A stretch of DNA of 38,724 nucleotides from Gemmatimonadetes bacterium 13_1_20CM_4_69_16. Its GTDB lineage: Bacteria; Gemmatimonadota; Gemmatimonadetes; Gemmatimonadales; GWC2-71-9. The translations under genes were made by a program, and so were the position numbers. The stretch is taken from assembly GCA_001919865.1 (NCBI GenBank), contig MNIR01000006.1, positions 1 to 38,724 of the forward strand. The letters run 5' to 3'. Positions 24,631 to 32,534 of the stretch are shown here, in pieces (the first letter of the stretch is position 1; every line of letters starts with the position of its first letter). The notes under the pieces were generated by a model, which worked only from the letters and a program-made list of their open reading frames with translations, did no database searches and was not told the origin of the DNA.

Positions 24631-26211
24631 GTGCGTAAGCTCCGCGTCGGTATCATCGACCTCGTAACCAAGGGGCCAACCCGGGCCCTGTACGCTCGCG
24701 TGATGCACGCCAACCTGGCGAGCATCATGCCTCAGGTCGTCGGCGTGTGGTGCGAGGCCGAAGGCCACGACGTCACGTTCGTCTGCTACACCGGGTTCGA
24801 GAATCTGCTCAAGGAATTGCCCGCAGACGTCGATCTTGTCTTCATCGGGGCGTTCACGGAAGCCGCGCTGCTGGCCTACGCGCTCAGCAACCTGTTTCGC
24901 TCGCGCGGAGCGGTCACCGTGCTGGGGGGCCCGCACGCCCGCTGCTATCCCGAGGACGCACGGCAGTACTTCGACTACGTGCTCGGTTTCACCGACCAGG
25001 TGGTGATCCGTGACGTGTTGCAGGATTGCGCCCAGCACCGGCCGGTCGGCCGGCACCTCGCGGCGAAACGCCAGCCCCTCACGCTCCCGGGTGTGCGCGA
25101 GCGCTGGCGGTTCATCGAGCCGACGCTCCAGAAAGCCCCCGTCATCAAGATCGTACCGATGCTCGGCAGCCTCGGCTGCCCCTACACCTGCAGCTTCTGC
25201 ATCGACTCCGTGGTCCCCTATCAGGCGCTCGACATGCAGGTGCTGCAGGACGACCTGCGGTTCCTGCTCCAGAAGCAGCGGCGACCGCGCGTCGGGTGGC
25301 ACGATCCCAACTTCGGCGTCCGGTTCGACGAGTTCTTGGACGCCATCGAAGCCGCGGCTCCCCCGGACTCGATCGACTTCATTGCGGAGAGCAGCCTCTC
25401 GCTGCTGTCCGAGCCGCACGTACAGCGGCTGCGACGCAACGGCTTCAAGGCGCTGCTGCCGGGCATCGAGTCGTGGTACGACCTCGGCAACAAATCGAAG
25501 ACCGGCAAGGTGGAGGGCATCGCCAAGGTCGAGCAGGTCTCCGAGCACGTCAACATGATCTTGCGCTACATCCCCTACGTACAAACCAACTTCGTGCTCG
25601 GCCTCGACTCGGATCACGGACCGGAGCCGTTCGAACTCACGAAACGCTTCGTCGATCGGACGCCGGGAGCGTTCCCCGGCTATTCGCTGCTGTCGGCCTT
25701 CGGGCGGGCGGCGCCGCTCAACCTGGAATACCAGCGCGCCGGTCGCGTGCTACCGTTTCCCTTCCATTTTCTCGACAACAACCACGCGATGAACGTGAAG
25801 CCGAAGCACTATGCGTGGGGGGATTTCTATGATCAGGTGATCGGGCTGACCCGGTACACCTTCTCCGGCCGGGCCATCGTCAACCGCTTCCGGGCGACGA
25901 CGGCGACGATTCCGCGTTGGATGAACGTGGTGCGCGCCGTGTCTTCCGAGGGGTTTGGACGGATCAAGTACCACACGGAGCTGCGCCGCCGGCTTGATGC
26001 CGACCCGCAGATCCGGCGGTACTTCGACCAGGAGACGACCGAGATACCGGAGTTCTATGTGAAGCAGGTACGCCGCGACCTGGGCCCGCTGTGGCAGTGG
26101 CTACCGGCGGGAGCGCTGTCCCACGACCACCACGCCTACTTGAAGACGGAAGACCAGCAGCCGCTCGAGCAGGCGAGGGCCGGTCGAGAGGGAAACGCGG
26201 CAGCCGGCTAA
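24631..26211 (+). CDS. B12-binding-type radical SAM enzyme
   Basis: 526 residues from GTG 24631. An N-terminal Rossmann-like, cobalamin-binding-type domain (LRVGIIDLVTKGPTRALYAR, DLVFIGAFTEAALLAYAL, VTVLGGPHARCYPED) precedes the radical SAM core. The [4Fe-4S] ligands are C183, C187 and C190 in CPYTCSFC. IESWYDLGNKSKTG and TNFVLGLDSDHGPEPFELT are later barrel strands. The DxHxxG histidine is absent, as in class B radical SAM methylases and BchE-like enzymes. The substrate is unknown. ATG 24547 would add 28 residues; a strong AGGAGGTG at 24597-24604 is too far from GTG 24631 and lies inside that longer frame, so the start is unresolved. Its stop overlaps the convergent gene by 4 bp. Confidence 0.93.
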   Translation: MRKLRVGIIDLVTKGPTRALYARVMHANLASIMPQVVGVWCEAEGHDVTFVCYTGFENLLKELPADVDLVFIGAFTEAALLAYALSNLFRSRGAVTVLGGPHARCYPEDARQYFDYVLGFTDQVVIRDVLQDCAQHRPVGRHLAAKRQPLTLPGVRERWRFIEPTLQKAPVIKIVPMLGSLGCPYTCSFCIDSVVPYQALDMQVLQDDLRFLLQKQRRPRVGWHDPNFGVRFDEFLDAIEAAAPPDSIDFIAESSLSLLSEPHVQRLRRNGFKALLPGIESWYDLGNKSKTGKVEGIAKVEQVSEHVNMILRYIPYVQTNFVLGLDSDHGPEPFELTKRFVDRTPGAFPGYSLLSAFGRAAPLNLEYQRAGRVLPFPFHFLDNNHAMNVKPKHYAWGDFYDQVIGLTRYTFSGRAIVNRFRATTATIPRWMNVVRAVSSEGFGRIKYHTELRRRLDADPQIRRYFDQETTEIPEFYVKQVRRDLGPLWQWLPAGALSHDHHAYLKTEDQQPLEQARAGREGNAAAG

Positions 26212-26573
26212 GATCCCGCCAGGAACCACTCTTCCCACCCAACACGGAACAGTCCCCCGCAGCGCGCGCACCGTAGCGCGTGCGGATTGCCCATCAGCGC
26301 GGCCCGGTTGCGACAGCTCGGACACACCGCATACTTGTCGCCCCACGTTTCCGGCACCCGTCGCGCATCGCGGGCGCCCTTTACCACGGTCCACGCCTGC
26401 GGAAGAACGGATCTCAGGCCGAGGGAAGTGCGCGGCAGCGAGACCCGCTTGCGATTCACGTCGAGCACCGCGCCGTCCGAGGTGAGCTCGGCCACCCGAT
26501 ACCACGCCCCGCGACGCAAGCCGTGGTTTGCGTCGTGCAGCAAGCGAGCCCACTGCGGTTCGGATGTGTGCAT
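26208..26573 (-). CDS. Zinc-ribbon protein of unknown function
   Basis: 121 residues. The C-terminal zinc ribbon has two knuckles, C84-x2-C87 (VCPSCRNR) and C102-x2-C105 (RCARCGGLF), ending in an aromatic tail VGWEEWFLAGS. The N-terminal 75 residues look like a small beta-barrel (AWYRVAELTSDGAVLDVNRKRVSLP) with PilZ-like appearance, but the PilZ RxxxR motif is not clear. It might bind nucleic acid or a partner protein; this is open. Its TAG stop shares the four bases CTAA with the TAA stop of the radical SAM gene on the other strand, so the two genes meet tail-to-tail with zero spacer. Confidence 0.8.
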   Translation of the reverse strand: MHTSEPQWARLLHDANHGLRRGAWYRVAELTSDGAVLDVNRKRVSLPRTSLGLRSVLPQAWTVVKGARDARRVPETWGDKYAVCPSCRNRAALMGNPHALRCARCGGLFRVGWEEWFLAGS

Positions 26574-26615
26574 GTCGAAATGGTACCGGTATCATCACGA
26601 TAGTAAGACGACGCG

Positions 26616-26629
26616 ACACTGGACAGTGT
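26616..26629. other. 14-bp perfect inverted repeat
   Basis: ACACTG-GA-CAGTGT is a perfect 6-bp stem around GA. It lies in the 81-bp space between the ABC exporter stop and the start of the zinc-ribbon gene. It could be an operator for the zinc-ribbon gene, whose upstream DNA also carries TACTAT (minus strand), or part of terminator structure. Confidence 0.35.
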
Positions 26630-26632
26630 AGC

Positions 26633-26653
26633 GCTCGCGCATCACGCGCGAGC
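26633..26653 (-). terminator. Stem-loop directly after the ABC exporter stop
   Basis: GCTCGCGC and GCGCGAGC pair perfectly over 8 bp around ATCAC, beginning one base beyond the stop codon of the exporter (26655-26657). It is GC-rich without a U-tract, a typical form for high-GC genomes. Confidence 0.55.
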
Positions 26654-26654
26654 C

Positions 26655-28511
26655 TCACAGCCGGGTGGGAGGAGTCACCGGGGTCGCCACCGCCGGGGCC
26701 TCGGGCTCGGGGGTGAAGTCCTCGCCGGGGTTGATGAACAGGTCCTGCTCGAAGTGGTATTGCTTGTCGTACAACTGGCGGTACCGCCCGTGCTTGGCGA
26801 GCAGCTCGGAGTGCGTGCCGCGCTCCACGATCTCGCCCCCTTCCATCACCAGGATCTGGTCGGCGCTGCGGATGGTCGAGAGCCGGTGGGCGATCACGAA
26901 GGTCGTGCGGCCGCGCCGCAGGGTGCGGAGCCCGTCCTGGATCGCCGCCTCGCTCTCCGAGTCGAGGCTCGACGTGGCCTCGTCGAGGATCAGGATCCGG
27001 GGATCGGCCAGGATGGCTCGGGCGATCGAGACGCGCTGGCGCTCGCCGCCCGACAGCTTCACCCCCCGCTCGCCCACCACCGTGTCGTAGCCCTTGTCGA
27101 ACCGGCGCACGAAATCGTCGCAATGCGCGATCCGGGCGGCGGCCTCGATTTCCTCCCGCGTCGCGTGGGGCCGCGCGAACGCGATGTTTTCCGCGATCGT
27201 GCCGTCGAACAGGAAATTGTCCTGCAGCACCACGCCCAGCTGGCGGCGGTACTCGGCCAACCGGATGGTCGCCAAGTCCCGGCCGTCCACCACGATCCGG
27301 CCGGCGCTCGGGCGGTTGAACGCCAGCACGAGGCCGATCAGCGTGCTCTTCCCCGCCCCGGACGACCCGACCAGCGCGGTGGTGGAGCCCGGCGGCGCCT
27401 GGAACGACACGCGCTTCAGCACGTCCTTCCCCGGCACGTAGGCGAAGCTCACGTCTTCGAACACGATATCGCCGCGCACGTCGTCCAGTGCGGCGCGTGC
27501 GCCATCTTCCGAATCTTCGGTCACGAGCTTGCGGATCTCCCGGATCCGGTCGAGTCCGGCGAACGCCTCGGTGATCTGCGTGCCGATGGACGCGATATTG
27601 ATGAGCGGCATCGCCACGAGACCGACGAAGATCCCGTACATGAACAGATCGCCCAACGTCATGGCGCCCGCGAGCACCGATCGCCCACCCTCGAGAATCA
27701 TCAATATCCCGATCGCTCCGATGATGATCGTGGCGAACGAGCCCACGCTGGAGATGCCGGTCATGGTGGCAGCGATGTTGCGGAACAACGTGTTCGCGCC
27801 GCGCGTGAACACCAACCGCTCGCTCCGCTCGGCGTGGTACGCTTTGACGATGCGGATGCCGCCCAGGGTCTCGCCCAGTCGCCCGGTGACCTCGGCATTG
27901 ATCTTGCCGCGCTCGCGGAACAGCGGCCGCAGTTTGGTGAAGGCGAGCGCCATCCCGGCGCCGAAGCAGGCGAGGATCAGGATCGCGATCGCCGTGAGGC
28001 GCCAGTTGAGGACGAAGAGCACCACCAGCGCGACCGCGCCCGTGAGCAGGCCGCCGATGAGCTGCACCAGTCCCGTTCCCACGAGATTGCGAATGCCCTC
28101 GGCGTCGGTCATGATGCGCGAAATGAGGATGCCGCTCTTGGTCGAATCGAAGTAGCTGACGGGCAACCGCAGCACATATGCCTGCACCGTGCGCCGCATG
28201 TCCGTGATGGCGCGCTGGGCGGCGACGCCGAGGATCTGTGAGAGGCCGAAGCCCGTGACCGCCTGAACCAGCGTCGCGGCGCCCGTCGCGAGCGCGAGGG
28301 GCAGCAGCAACTCCGGGCGGTGCTGGCCGATCACGCGATCGATGAGCCACTTGGGCGACGCGGGCAGCACGAACCCAGCCACCCGGTTCACCAGCAGCAG
28401 CACGAGGCCGAGCGAGAGGCGCTTGCGGTGCGCGTAGATCAGCGCCCGGGCCTCTTGCCAGGCGCCGGGCGTGATGGCGGCTTTGCGGGATCGCGTCGCG
28501 TCGTCGGCCAT
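26655..28511 (-). CDS. ABC exporter, fused permease-ATPase (MsbA/LmrA-like)
   Basis: 618 residues from ATG 28511. The six-helix transmembrane domain spans about residues 25-310 (LGLVLLLVNRVAGFVLPASP, LIGGLLTGAVALVVLFVLNW). The ATPase domain has Walker A GSSGAGKST near 380, Q-loop LQDNFLF, signature LSGGERQ near 485, Walker B ILILDEATSSLDSE near 505 and the H-loop IAHR near 536. It forms a homodimer, or a heterodimer with a partner not present here, and exports lipids, drugs or peptides. A further 19 codons upstream are open, but MADDATRSRK is the likely N-terminus. A Pro-rich acidic tail (PEPEAPAVATPVTPP) ends the protein. It lies downstream of the DUF1111 gene, behind a terminator hairpin. 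Confidence 0.96.
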   Translation of the reverse strand: MADDATRSRKAAITPGAWQEARALIYAHRKRLSLGLVLLLVNRVAGFVLPASPKWLIDRVIGQHRPELLLPLALATGAATLVQAVTGFGLSQILGVAAQRAITDMRRTVQAYVLRLPVSYFDSTKSGILISRIMTDAEGIRNLVGTGLVQLIGGLLTGAVALVVLFVLNWRLTAIAILILACFGAGMALAFTKLRPLFRERGKINAEVTGRLGETLGGIRIVKAYHAERSERLVFTRGANTLFRNIAATMTGISSVGSFATIIIGAIGILMILEGGRSVLAGAMTLGDLFMYGIFVGLVAMPLINIASIGTQITEAFAGLDRIREIRKLVTEDSEDGARAALDDVRGDIVFEDVSFAYVPGKDVLKRVSFQAPPGSTTALVGSSGAGKSTLIGLVLAFNRPSAGRIVVDGRDLATIRLAEYRRQLGVVLQDNFLFDGTIAENIAFARPHATREEIEAAARIAHCDDFVRRFDKGYDTVVGERGVKLSGGERQRVSIARAILADPRILILDEATSSLDSESEAAIQDGLRTLRRGRTTFVIAHRLSTIRSADQILVMEGGEIVERGTHSELLAKHGRYRQLYDKQYHFEQDLFINPGEDFTPEPEAPAVATPVTPPTRL

Positions 28512-28551
28512 GAGAACGCGGAATCTAACCAAGCGACGCGCCTGTAGTGCA

Positions 28552-28580
28552 CTGAAGGGGCGCCGCACTCGCCCCTTCAG
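28552..28580 (-). terminator. 10-bp stem-loop terminator after the di-heme gene
   Basis: CTGAAGGGGC and GCCCCTTCAG pair perfectly over 10 bp around a 9-base loop, 20 bp after the stop of the DUF1111 gene (minus strand) and upstream of the ABC exporter. It should separate the two transcripts. Confidence 0.65.
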
Positions 28581-28599
28581 CGGCCGCCGGCCTCCCGTG

Positions 28600-29886
28600 C
28601 TAGAGCGAGTTCAGGAACACGAGCAGGGCGTTTCGCGCCCTGACGCCCAGCCCCGCGAAACGGTCGCGGGCCCGCTTCCCCTGGCCATCGTGCGCGAGAA
28701 TCGCCGCATCGAGGCTCGTCGCGCGACCGTCGTGCAGCAGCCGCGCCCGCGTGCGGACGCCCCACAGCGGGGCGGTGCGAATCTGGCGGCCGGTGGCTAC
28801 GCCCTGGACGATCCCGTCGCCGAGGCCGCCCATGTCGTGGAGCAGGAAGTCCGAGAACGGCTGGAACACCTTGCCCGACAGCGCCGCTACCGGGGTGCTC
28901 CCGGTGACCAATGCGGGCGTGTGGCAGTTGGCGCAGCCGATAAGCGCGAACACCCCGCTACCCTCGAGCCCTTGCAAAGAGAGAGCACCGCGGGGCGGTG
29001 GCGCCAGCAAGGTCATGAAATCGGTGAACTTCTTCACGCCGCTGCCGTCGTCGTTCGGAGGGGGGCTCGGGAGCGGGTTGTGGATGAGTAACCCGCAGTC
29101 TCCCTGCGGGCAGCTCTCGTCCGGGAACTCGGGGTTCGTAATCCCCATCTCGTTCAGATAAGCGTCCCCGGAAAACTGATGGAGCGTCGGGACCTGCGCC
29201 TTCCAACCGAAGCGACCCACGCGGGTCCGCCCAGCGGCGATGTCGAAGACCATGTTAGGCGTGCCCGCTGTCGCGGGCGAGGTGGCTGCCTCGAGCTGTG
29301 CGAGCTGGCGGAATTCATCATCAGGTACTGCGTCCACCAGCCCGAGGCCAAAGAGCTGCGTAGTGATTCGCTGCGCGATCACCGTCGCCTCCTGAGGGAC
29401 GACCTCGCCAACAAACGTGAACGCGCCGCCCTCTGTGACTGGGCCGATCCCGTGGTCCTGGATGAGCGAGCCCCCGAACTCGGTCATCGGATCGAACGTT
29501 CCATCGGACCTCGTCCTCCCGAAGCGCGTCTCGACCCGGCCGGTCGTACCGCCCACTGCAGTCCCGGGGCCCAAGTGGCAGGTCTGGCACGACGCTTCAT
29601 TGAAGACGGGGCCCAGCCCTTCGTCCACCGCCTCCACAGCCGCGAACTCGTCCTTGCCGGCGGTGAACAGCGCCAGCTGGTCGGCGGTGAGGTTACGGAA
29701 CGGTTCGCCAAACGCGGCCGTCATCCCCACGAGGGGAGCGACGTCCGTGCCCGGCAGCGGCGGGCTGGTGACTCCTGAGTCGGTAGGCGCGCACGCGGCC
29801 AGCCACACAACGGCGATCGCAGCGAGCGCCACGGAGCCGGACCGGTGGGAAAGGGACGTGTTCGTGCTGCGGCTGCGCTGGGACAT
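28600..29886 (-). CDS. DUF1111 di-heme oxidoreductase lipoprotein
   Basis: 428 residues. The signal peptide ends in LAAC (lipobox Cys32). Two c-type heme sites are visible: CQTCH (C100-H104) and CANCH (near residue 316). FGEPFRNLTADQLALFTAG, FNEASCQTCHLGPG, the long middle region with VGRFGWKAQVPTLHQF and the terminal RTAPLWGVRTRARLLHDGRA are diagnostic of the DUF1111/di-heme peroxidase-like family, related to MauG/CcpA. It acts in the periplasm, probably as a thiol or metal oxidoreductase; relatives are linked to iron uptake genes. No imelysin or EfeO-like partner is seen nearby. A promoter-like TTGGAG-17-TATACT lies upstream. Confidence 0.95.
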   Translation of the reverse strand: MSQRSRSTNTSLSHRSGSVALAAIAVVWLAACAPTDSGVTSPPLPGTDVAPLVGMTAAFGEPFRNLTADQLALFTAGKDEFAAVEAVDEGLGPVFNEASCQTCHLGPGTAVGGTTGRVETRFGRTRSDGTFDPMTEFGGSLIQDHGIGPVTEGGAFTFVGEVVPQEATVIAQRITTQLFGLGLVDAVPDDEFRQLAQLEAATSPATAGTPNMVFDIAAGRTRVGRFGWKAQVPTLHQFSGDAYLNEMGITNPEFPDESCPQGDCGLLIHNPLPSPPPNDDGSGVKKFTDFMTLLAPPPRGALSLQGLEGSGVFALIGCANCHTPALVTGSTPVAALSGKVFQPFSDFLLHDMGGLGDGIVQGVATGRQIRTAPLWGVRTRARLLHDGRATSLDAAILAHDGQGKRARDRFAGLGVRARNALLVFLNSL

Positions 29887-30003
29887 ACAACCCCCCTCGC
29901 ACTAGCCGTGCGCCACGTGTCGCGATCTCGATTCGGGCGGGAAACGGATCCCAGGGCGGCGAAACTGGCTCACGCGTGAACCTCTTCGCCCAGGGCGCGC
30001 TCC

Positions 30004-30032
30004 AGTATACCCGTTCCAACGGAGGGCTCCAA
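30004..30032 (-). promoter_or_regulatory. Candidate promoter of the di-heme gene
   Basis: The minus strand reads TTGGAG (30032-30027), a 17-bp spacer and TATACT (30009-30004). Transcription would begin near 29997, leaving a leader of about 110 bases before ATG 29886. The rest of the 273-bp gap up to 30159 shows no gene. Confidence 0.5.
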
Positions 30033-30159
30033 CACGATGCCGCGATTGTACGGGGTGTGTTCGGCTCACACCGACTTGGGTCAGATGTCCGGGTAAATTG
30101 CGGACTGCAACGATCCTGCTCCGGGCTCGCGCGATTCACGCCCCCCCCGCCGTGACCGC

Positions 30160-30918
30160 TCACAGCCGGCCGACGCGCAGCGCGAGCGGCCAGCACACCG
30201 TCCGAACGGTGGCTTCGGGGCCCCAGACGCCGGCGAGGGCGCGATGGAACGCGGCCAGCGGCGTGCGCCCCTCCGCTCGCTCCAGCGCCCACACGGCCGA
30301 CCACGTTTCCACGTAGCCGACCAGCTGTGCGAGCGCCCAGCGCGCGTGGCTCTCGAGACGCGGCGCGGCAATTTCGGCGAACGGAAACGGCAGCGAGCGG
30401 TAGCCGTCCTCGACGTGCCGTCGCTCGGGTGGCCAATAGGCGCCCAGCACGTCGGAATAGAAGCGGTCCAGCAGGGGATCGATGTCGGCGTGATCGACGC
30501 GCACCAACCCGTAGCTCACGAGCGCCACGACCGCTCCCGGCCGCCCGACCCGCCGCACCTCCGCGTAGTAGGCGGCGAGATCGAACCAGTGCGCGGCCTG
30601 CGCGGCCACCGCGAGGTCGGCGGCGCCGGGAGGGAGCCCGCTCGCCTCGGCGGGGGCCACGGCGTATTGGACCTTCCGGTGCGGCGTGGCCTGCGCGATC
30701 TGCTCGGGACTGGCGTCGGTCGCGATCACGCGCGCGAATCGGTCCGCCAGCAGCACGGAAAGCTGGCCCGATCCGCAGCCGGCATCCCAGGCGAGCTCGC
30801 GTCGCGGTACACTCTCGGCGAGGAAGTCCACCAGGGCCGTGGGGTACGTCGGCCGATGCGCGGCGTACGCGGCGGCAACCTCGGAGAAGTGATCCTTGAA
30901 GCCGTCCCGCGTGGTCAC
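30160..30918 (-). CDS. Class I SAM-dependent methyltransferase
   Basis: 252 residues from GTG 30918. The opening FKDHFSEVAAAYAAHRPTYP and motif I AWDAGCGSGQ (43-52) are typical of the Methyltransf_11/UbiE-like small-molecule methylases. The acidic end of strand 2 is VIATDASPEQI, and motif-III-like ADLAVAAQAAHWFD follows. The GTG overlaps the TGA of the MarR-GNAT gene (GTGA), so translation is coupled and regulation is probably shared. The longer open frame up to 31353 lies inside the upstream gene and is rejected. The methyl acceptor is unknown; detoxification or modification of a small molecule that the MarR part senses is a reasonable guess. Confidence 0.93.
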   Translation of the reverse strand: MTTRDGFKDHFSEVAAAYAAHRPTYPTALVDFLAESVPRRELAWDAGCGSGQLSVLLADRFARVIATDASPEQIAQATPHRKVQYAVAPAEASGLPPGAADLAVAAQAAHWFDLAAYYAEVRRVGRPGAVVALVSYGLVRVDHADIDPLLDRFYSDVLGAYWPPERRHVEDGYRSLPFPFAEIAAPRLESHARWALAQLVGYVETWSAVWALERAEGRTPLAAFHRALAGVWGPEATVRTVCWPLALRVGRL

Positions 30919-31889
30919 AACGCCAGCTGCCACGTCTGCCCGACGAGCGCGTGACCGAAGCTGTGGTGGCGCTCCTGGTGCGCGAGCTGAAAGCCGGCCT
31001 TCTCGTAGATGTGTCGGGCGGCGCGCAGCACGTCGTTCGTCCAGAGCATCATCTTCCGATAACCGACCCGTCGGGCGAAGCGCACGCACTCGTCGACCAG
31101 GCGAGCGCCGATCCCCAGCCCGCGTGCGTGTGGCTCGACCAGCAGCAGGCGCAGCTGGGCGACGGCCTGCGACCGCCGGACCAGGAACACCGAGCCGACG
31201 ATTTCGCCGTCCAGCTCGGCGATCCAGCAGCGCTCGTGCTGCGGATCGTACTGCTTGAGGAATTTGGCGACGATCTCGGCAACCAGTGCTTCGAACCGCG
31301 CGTCCCACCGGTATTCTCGGGCGTACAGCACGCCGTGGCGATGCACCACCCAACCCATGTCGCCCGGCCGGTGCCGCCGCAGGCGATACGCGGCAGCGCG
31401 GTCGGTCGGGGGGGGCCCGCCGAGCAGCTGCTCGATCGTATGCATCGAACCGACCAGACGGGCCTGGTCGTCCGCCGGACGCTGCTCGAGCAGGGTTCCG
31501 ATCTCGCGGCGCGACGCGGCGTCGAGCCGGGCGAACGCGTTGCGCCCCTGGGCGGTCAGCGCGAGGACGCTTTGGCGGCGATCGGTGTGGGACGGGGTGC
31601 GTGCGAGCAGACCCCGCCGCTCGAAACCGCGCAGGATCCGGCTCAAGTAGCCCGCATCCAATCCCAGCTCCTGCCCCAGCGCGGTCGCGTGAGTGGGCGC
31701 GCGGTTGCCGAGCTCATACAGGACGCGGGCCTCGGTGAGTGAAAACGGACTCCGCAGCAAGGTCTCCTGGAGGAGGCCGATGTGGCGCGTGTAGAACCGG
31801 TTGAAGCGGCGCACGGCAGCGACGCTCTGCGGCGAAGCGATCCGGGCCAGAACGACCCCCAACGAAGGCGATACCTCAACGTCGCTCAT
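30915..31889 (-). CDS. MarR-type regulator fused to GNAT acetyltransferase
   Basis: 324 residues. The N-terminal MarR winged helix (about 1-150) has FSLTEARVLYELGNRAP, LGLDAGYLSRILRGFERRGLL and the wing RTPSHTDRRQSVLALTAQG. The C-terminal GNAT fold (about 165-324) has the acetyl-CoA loop EPHARGLGIGARLV near 250-263 and HIYEKAGFQLAHQE. This is a known fusion type, able in principle to bind DNA and acetylate a small molecule. A 23-bp near-perfect palindrome overlaps its ATG, which suggests autoregulation. It is co-transcribed and coupled with the methyltransferase. Confidence 0.96.
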   Translation of the reverse strand: MSDVEVSPSLGVVLARIASPQSVAAVRRFNRFYTRHIGLLQETLLRSPFSLTEARVLYELGNRAPTHATALGQELGLDAGYLSRILRGFERRGLLARTPSHTDRRQSVLALTAQGRNAFARLDAASRREIGTLLEQRPADDQARLVGSMHTIEQLLGGPPPTDRAAAYRLRRHRPGDMGWVVHRHGVLYAREYRWDARFEALVAEIVAKFLKQYDPQHERCWIAELDGEIVGSVFLVRRSQAVAQLRLLLVEPHARGLGIGARLVDECVRFARRVGYRKMMLWTNDVLRAARHIYEKAGFQLAHQERHHSFGHALVGQTWQLAL

Positions 31890-31910
31890 TGCTTGACAAA
31901 GTCAAGTAAT
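31888..31910. promoter_or_regulatory. Palindromic operator at the MarR-GNAT start codon
   Basis: The core CTTGAC-AAA-GTCAAG (31892-31906) is a perfect inverted repeat with a 3-bp centre. Flanks ATT and AAT extend it to 23 bp with a single mismatch pair. It overlaps the ATG (31887-31889). Size and symmetry suit a MarR dimer, so negative autoregulation is inferred. Confidence 0.7.
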
Positions 31911-31964
31911 CGCCGGAGAGCGCAGTGGCGGTGCAATCCGCAACGCCGTGCCGGCACACCCATT

Positions 31965-32498
31965 GTGCGAGGCGTACCACTCCACCTGCCGACGCACGAG
32001 CCGGGCACCGCGCCGTCTCTCGATCCCAAGGGGCGGACCGCCGTGCTGCTGGTCGGCTCGTACGAGGGACTGGGAGCGCACTGCCTGTTGTCGATCCAGC
32101 GGCTGTTCCCAAACGTCTTCAAGAATTTTGTGTTCGCCTCCGTTGGCGTGATCGACTCGGCGACCTTCAAGAACGTGGAGGAGGTCGAAGAAGTCCGCTC
32201 GCAGACGAAAGCGGTGCTGGCGCGCTACGTCGCAACCGCCCGTGCCCTGGGGCAGGCTGCGGACTCGGGGTTGGTGGTCGGTACGGAAGTCGTGGCCGAA
32301 GGCGTGGAGCTGTGTAAGCGCATCGCGCAGGCATTCCCGTACTCGGTCTTCTTCCTCGGGAGGCTGGTGTTCGAAGAGGAAACCTGGGTGCACCGCATCC
32401 TGCACAACGAAACCGCCTACCAGATGCAGCGGCGCCTCCAGTTCGCAGGCCTGAACGCCATGGTTCTCCCGGTGCGGGTGCTGCGCTCCGCGGCGTGA
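31965..32498 (+). pseudogene. Orphan C-terminal cytoplasmic domain of an APC-type permease
   Basis: 177 residues from GTG 31965 if translated. GRTAVLLVGSYEGLGAHCLL, FPNVFKNFVFASVGVIDSATF, VVGTEVVAEGVELCKRIAQAFP and LHNETAYQMQRRLQFAGLNAMVLPVRVL match the soluble universal-stress-like tail I associate with APC amino-acid permeases. The roughly twelve membrane helices that should precede it are missing: upstream sequence in this frame runs antisense through the MarR-GNAT gene. There is no good ribosome-binding site. It is either a gene remnant left by a deletion or a free-standing soluble domain. No internal stop or frameshift is present, so decay would be recent. Confidence 0.6.
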
Positions 32499-32534
32499 AC
32501 GCGGTCGCATTCCGCGTTATCTTGCCCAACTCGA

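Noticed and set aside
26101-28350. 749-codon minus-strand frame overlapping the ABC exporter
   Set aside because: Shifted frame of the exporter with Arg/His/Pro-rich nonsense translation.
29693-30436. Minus-strand frame across the gap upstream of the di-heme gene
   Set aside because: Low-complexity Arg-rich translation overlapping two real genes in other frames; the gap looks regulatory.
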